A stretch of 48,994 bases of DNA, from the NCBI RefSeq assembly GCF_904846175.1, contig NZ_CAJGZM010000013.1, positions 1-48,994 on the forward strand. The letters are read 5' to 3'. A program made the translations under genes and the position numbers. This DNA comes from Psychrobacter immobilis. GTDB lineage: Bacteria > Pseudomonadota > Gammaproteobacteria > Pseudomonadales > Moraxellaceae. Numbering within the stretch: position 1 is the first letter of the stretch; each line of letters opens with the position of its first letter. The notes beneath the pieces were generated by a model, which saw nothing but the letters and a program-made list of their open reading frames with translations, had not been told where the DNA came from and did no database searches. Of this stretch, positions 48,088 through 48,994 are shown one piece after another.

Positions 48088-48680
48088 TTATTCTTTAACT
48101 TCTTTATTCTCTACACGTAAATCTTTACAGATGCGTTGGGCCGCCATACCCAAGGCTTCTGTGAACGTCGGAAATGCCAATTCTAAATTAGCTATTTCGT
48201 TAATCTTCATTTTAGCCGCCAGACAAGTGGCTGCAACCTGAATCACCTCGGCACAGTATGAGCCGAGGACATGCGCGCCCAGTAGCTCTTGCGTCTCTTT
48301 ATCGATGATAATTTTTCAGAATCCGTCGGTTCGCGCATCCATAACGGCGCGCGGTAGCGCAGTGTAATCTATAATCTCAACAATGCAGTCATGACCTTAT
48401 TGCGCTTGAGCTTGGGTCATACCTACGGAGGCATATTCCGGCTCGGTAAAGCTTCCGGTGGTAATCGCTCCTGGGGCGTATTTTTCTGCTGTATCAGAGA
48501 TGGCATTTTGTGCGGCAACTCGGGCCTGATGAGCCGCGCTTTGGACAAACATACTGATACCGTTTGCATCTCCTGCAACGTATACACCTTCTGCATTGGT
48601 TTGCAAATAGTCATCGACTTCGATATAGGGGCCGTCTACTTTAATATCAGTGGCCTCAAGATTGAGTCCATCATCCTTTT
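48088..48680 (-). pseudogene. Flavin-dependent pyridine nucleotide-disulfide oxidoreductase, broken
   Basis: C-terminal part of a dihydrolipoamide dehydrogenase/mercuric reductase-like protein. The frame reads GLNLEATDIKVDGPYIEVDD, the FAD-binding GVYVAGDANG, then TTGSFTEPEYASVGMTQAQA and the dimerisation domain (GAHVLGSYCAEVIQVAATCL, AFPTFTEALGMAAQ). Two in-frame stops interrupt it: TAA at 48399-48397 and TGA at 48318-48316; the reading resumes in the same frame after each. The N-terminal half (FAD and redox-cysteine region) is missing beyond about 48680. FPT replaces the HPT of true lipoamide dehydrogenases, so it is a relative, not Lpd itself. Confidence 0.85.
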
Positions 48681-48904
48681 TTACTAAAAAAATTCTTTAT
48701 ACTGTCTTAGCTTATTAAATACGAATAAGTTTTCATCACGTTTCTACTTGCTTTATTATCGAGTTATAAATGAATCAACTCACTTTAAAGCGACACTACT
48801 CGATAAACCACTAACTTTTACCCCATTAGTACGAGCTCTATTCACAGCTGTTAGTAAAACATAGTTCCGGAGTTTTTCAAGGTAGTTGTCACCATCAAGC
48901 TAAA

Positions 48905-48994
48905 TTAAGCGGCTTGTAATCTTTGCTGTTGTTGCTCTTTTACAGGATTTAGCGTTGTTGGCCCTACAGGCTCGCAGTTCCTCACCTCCTGAGT
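48905..48994 (-). CDS. Unidentified ORF, C-terminal end at the window edge
   Basis: Open minus-strand frame from the edge to TAA at 48907-48905: TQEVRNCEPVGPTTLNPVKE then QQQQRLQAA. No family is recognised. Position next to a truncated pseudogene suggests an inserted element's gene, but this is not shown by motif. 48681-48904 holds nothing else recognisable. Confidence 0.3.
   Translation of the reverse strand, partial: TQEVRNCEPVGPTTLNPVKEQQQQRLQAA

Overview
The window is chromosomal DNA of a gamma-proteobacterium of the family Moraxellaceae, most probably Psychrobacter. I base this on the feel of the proteins (an AdeIJK/MexAB-OprM-like efflux operon, Acinetobacter-like housekeeping proteins) and on moderate GC with AT-rich spacers. 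It is an inference from recognition, not from a search. About 44 kb is conserved housekeeping sequence. The last 4 kb, and the first 120 bases, look like accessory DNA with insertion-sequence debris.

Layout. 1-119: 3' end of an IS30-family transposase cut by the window edge. 420-5186: gpmI, a 6S RNA gene (ssrS, not an ORF), fxsA, ruvC and a META/DUF4377 lipoprotein. 5502-9937: a GST-family protein, a 1-Cys peroxiredoxin, a PLD-like protein and glnS. 10211-16426: ppiB, lpxH, divergent orn/rsgA, a membrane-anchored rhodanese protein (TTG start), grxC, secB, adk. 16646-21228: a tightly overlapping cytochrome c maturation operon ccmF-ccmG-ccmH-ccmI on the minus strand, without ccmABCDE. 21614-22948: a DUF445 membrane protein. 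23645-31652: mrdA-rsmD, rplM-rpsI, an LpxL-type acyltransferase, trpS-scpA-scpB. 31797-35214: lolA, rplU-rpmA and ispB. 35907-42393: a complete tripartite RND efflux operon (adaptor, pump, outer-membrane factor). 42671-46330: hemB, a glutathionyl-hydroquinone reductase and an MgtC/DUF4010 membrane protein. 46388-48994: an IS3-family transposase relic, an SDR oxidoreductase, a flavin disulfide-oxidoreductase pseudogene with two in-frame stops, and an unidentified partial ORF at the edge.

Functional themes are envelope building (LpxH, LpxL, LolA, PBP2, SecB, RND pump), thiol/redox work (Prx, Grx3, GSTs, CcmG/H, rhodanese), translation (GlnS, TrpS, L13, S9, L21, L27, RsgA, RsmD, 6S RNA) and chromosome maintenance (RuvC, ScpA/B).

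I found no CRISPR array, tRNA, rRNA, prophage or obvious defence system, and I do not see a clear new multi-gene system. The most unusual signals are non-coding. They are degenerate short tandem repeats in front of housekeeping genes (a shared 13-bp family before ccmF and lpxL, 16-bp units before ispB and hemB) and a dyad in an over-long (20-bp) promoter spacer before the RND efflux operon, the layout used by MerR-type activators.
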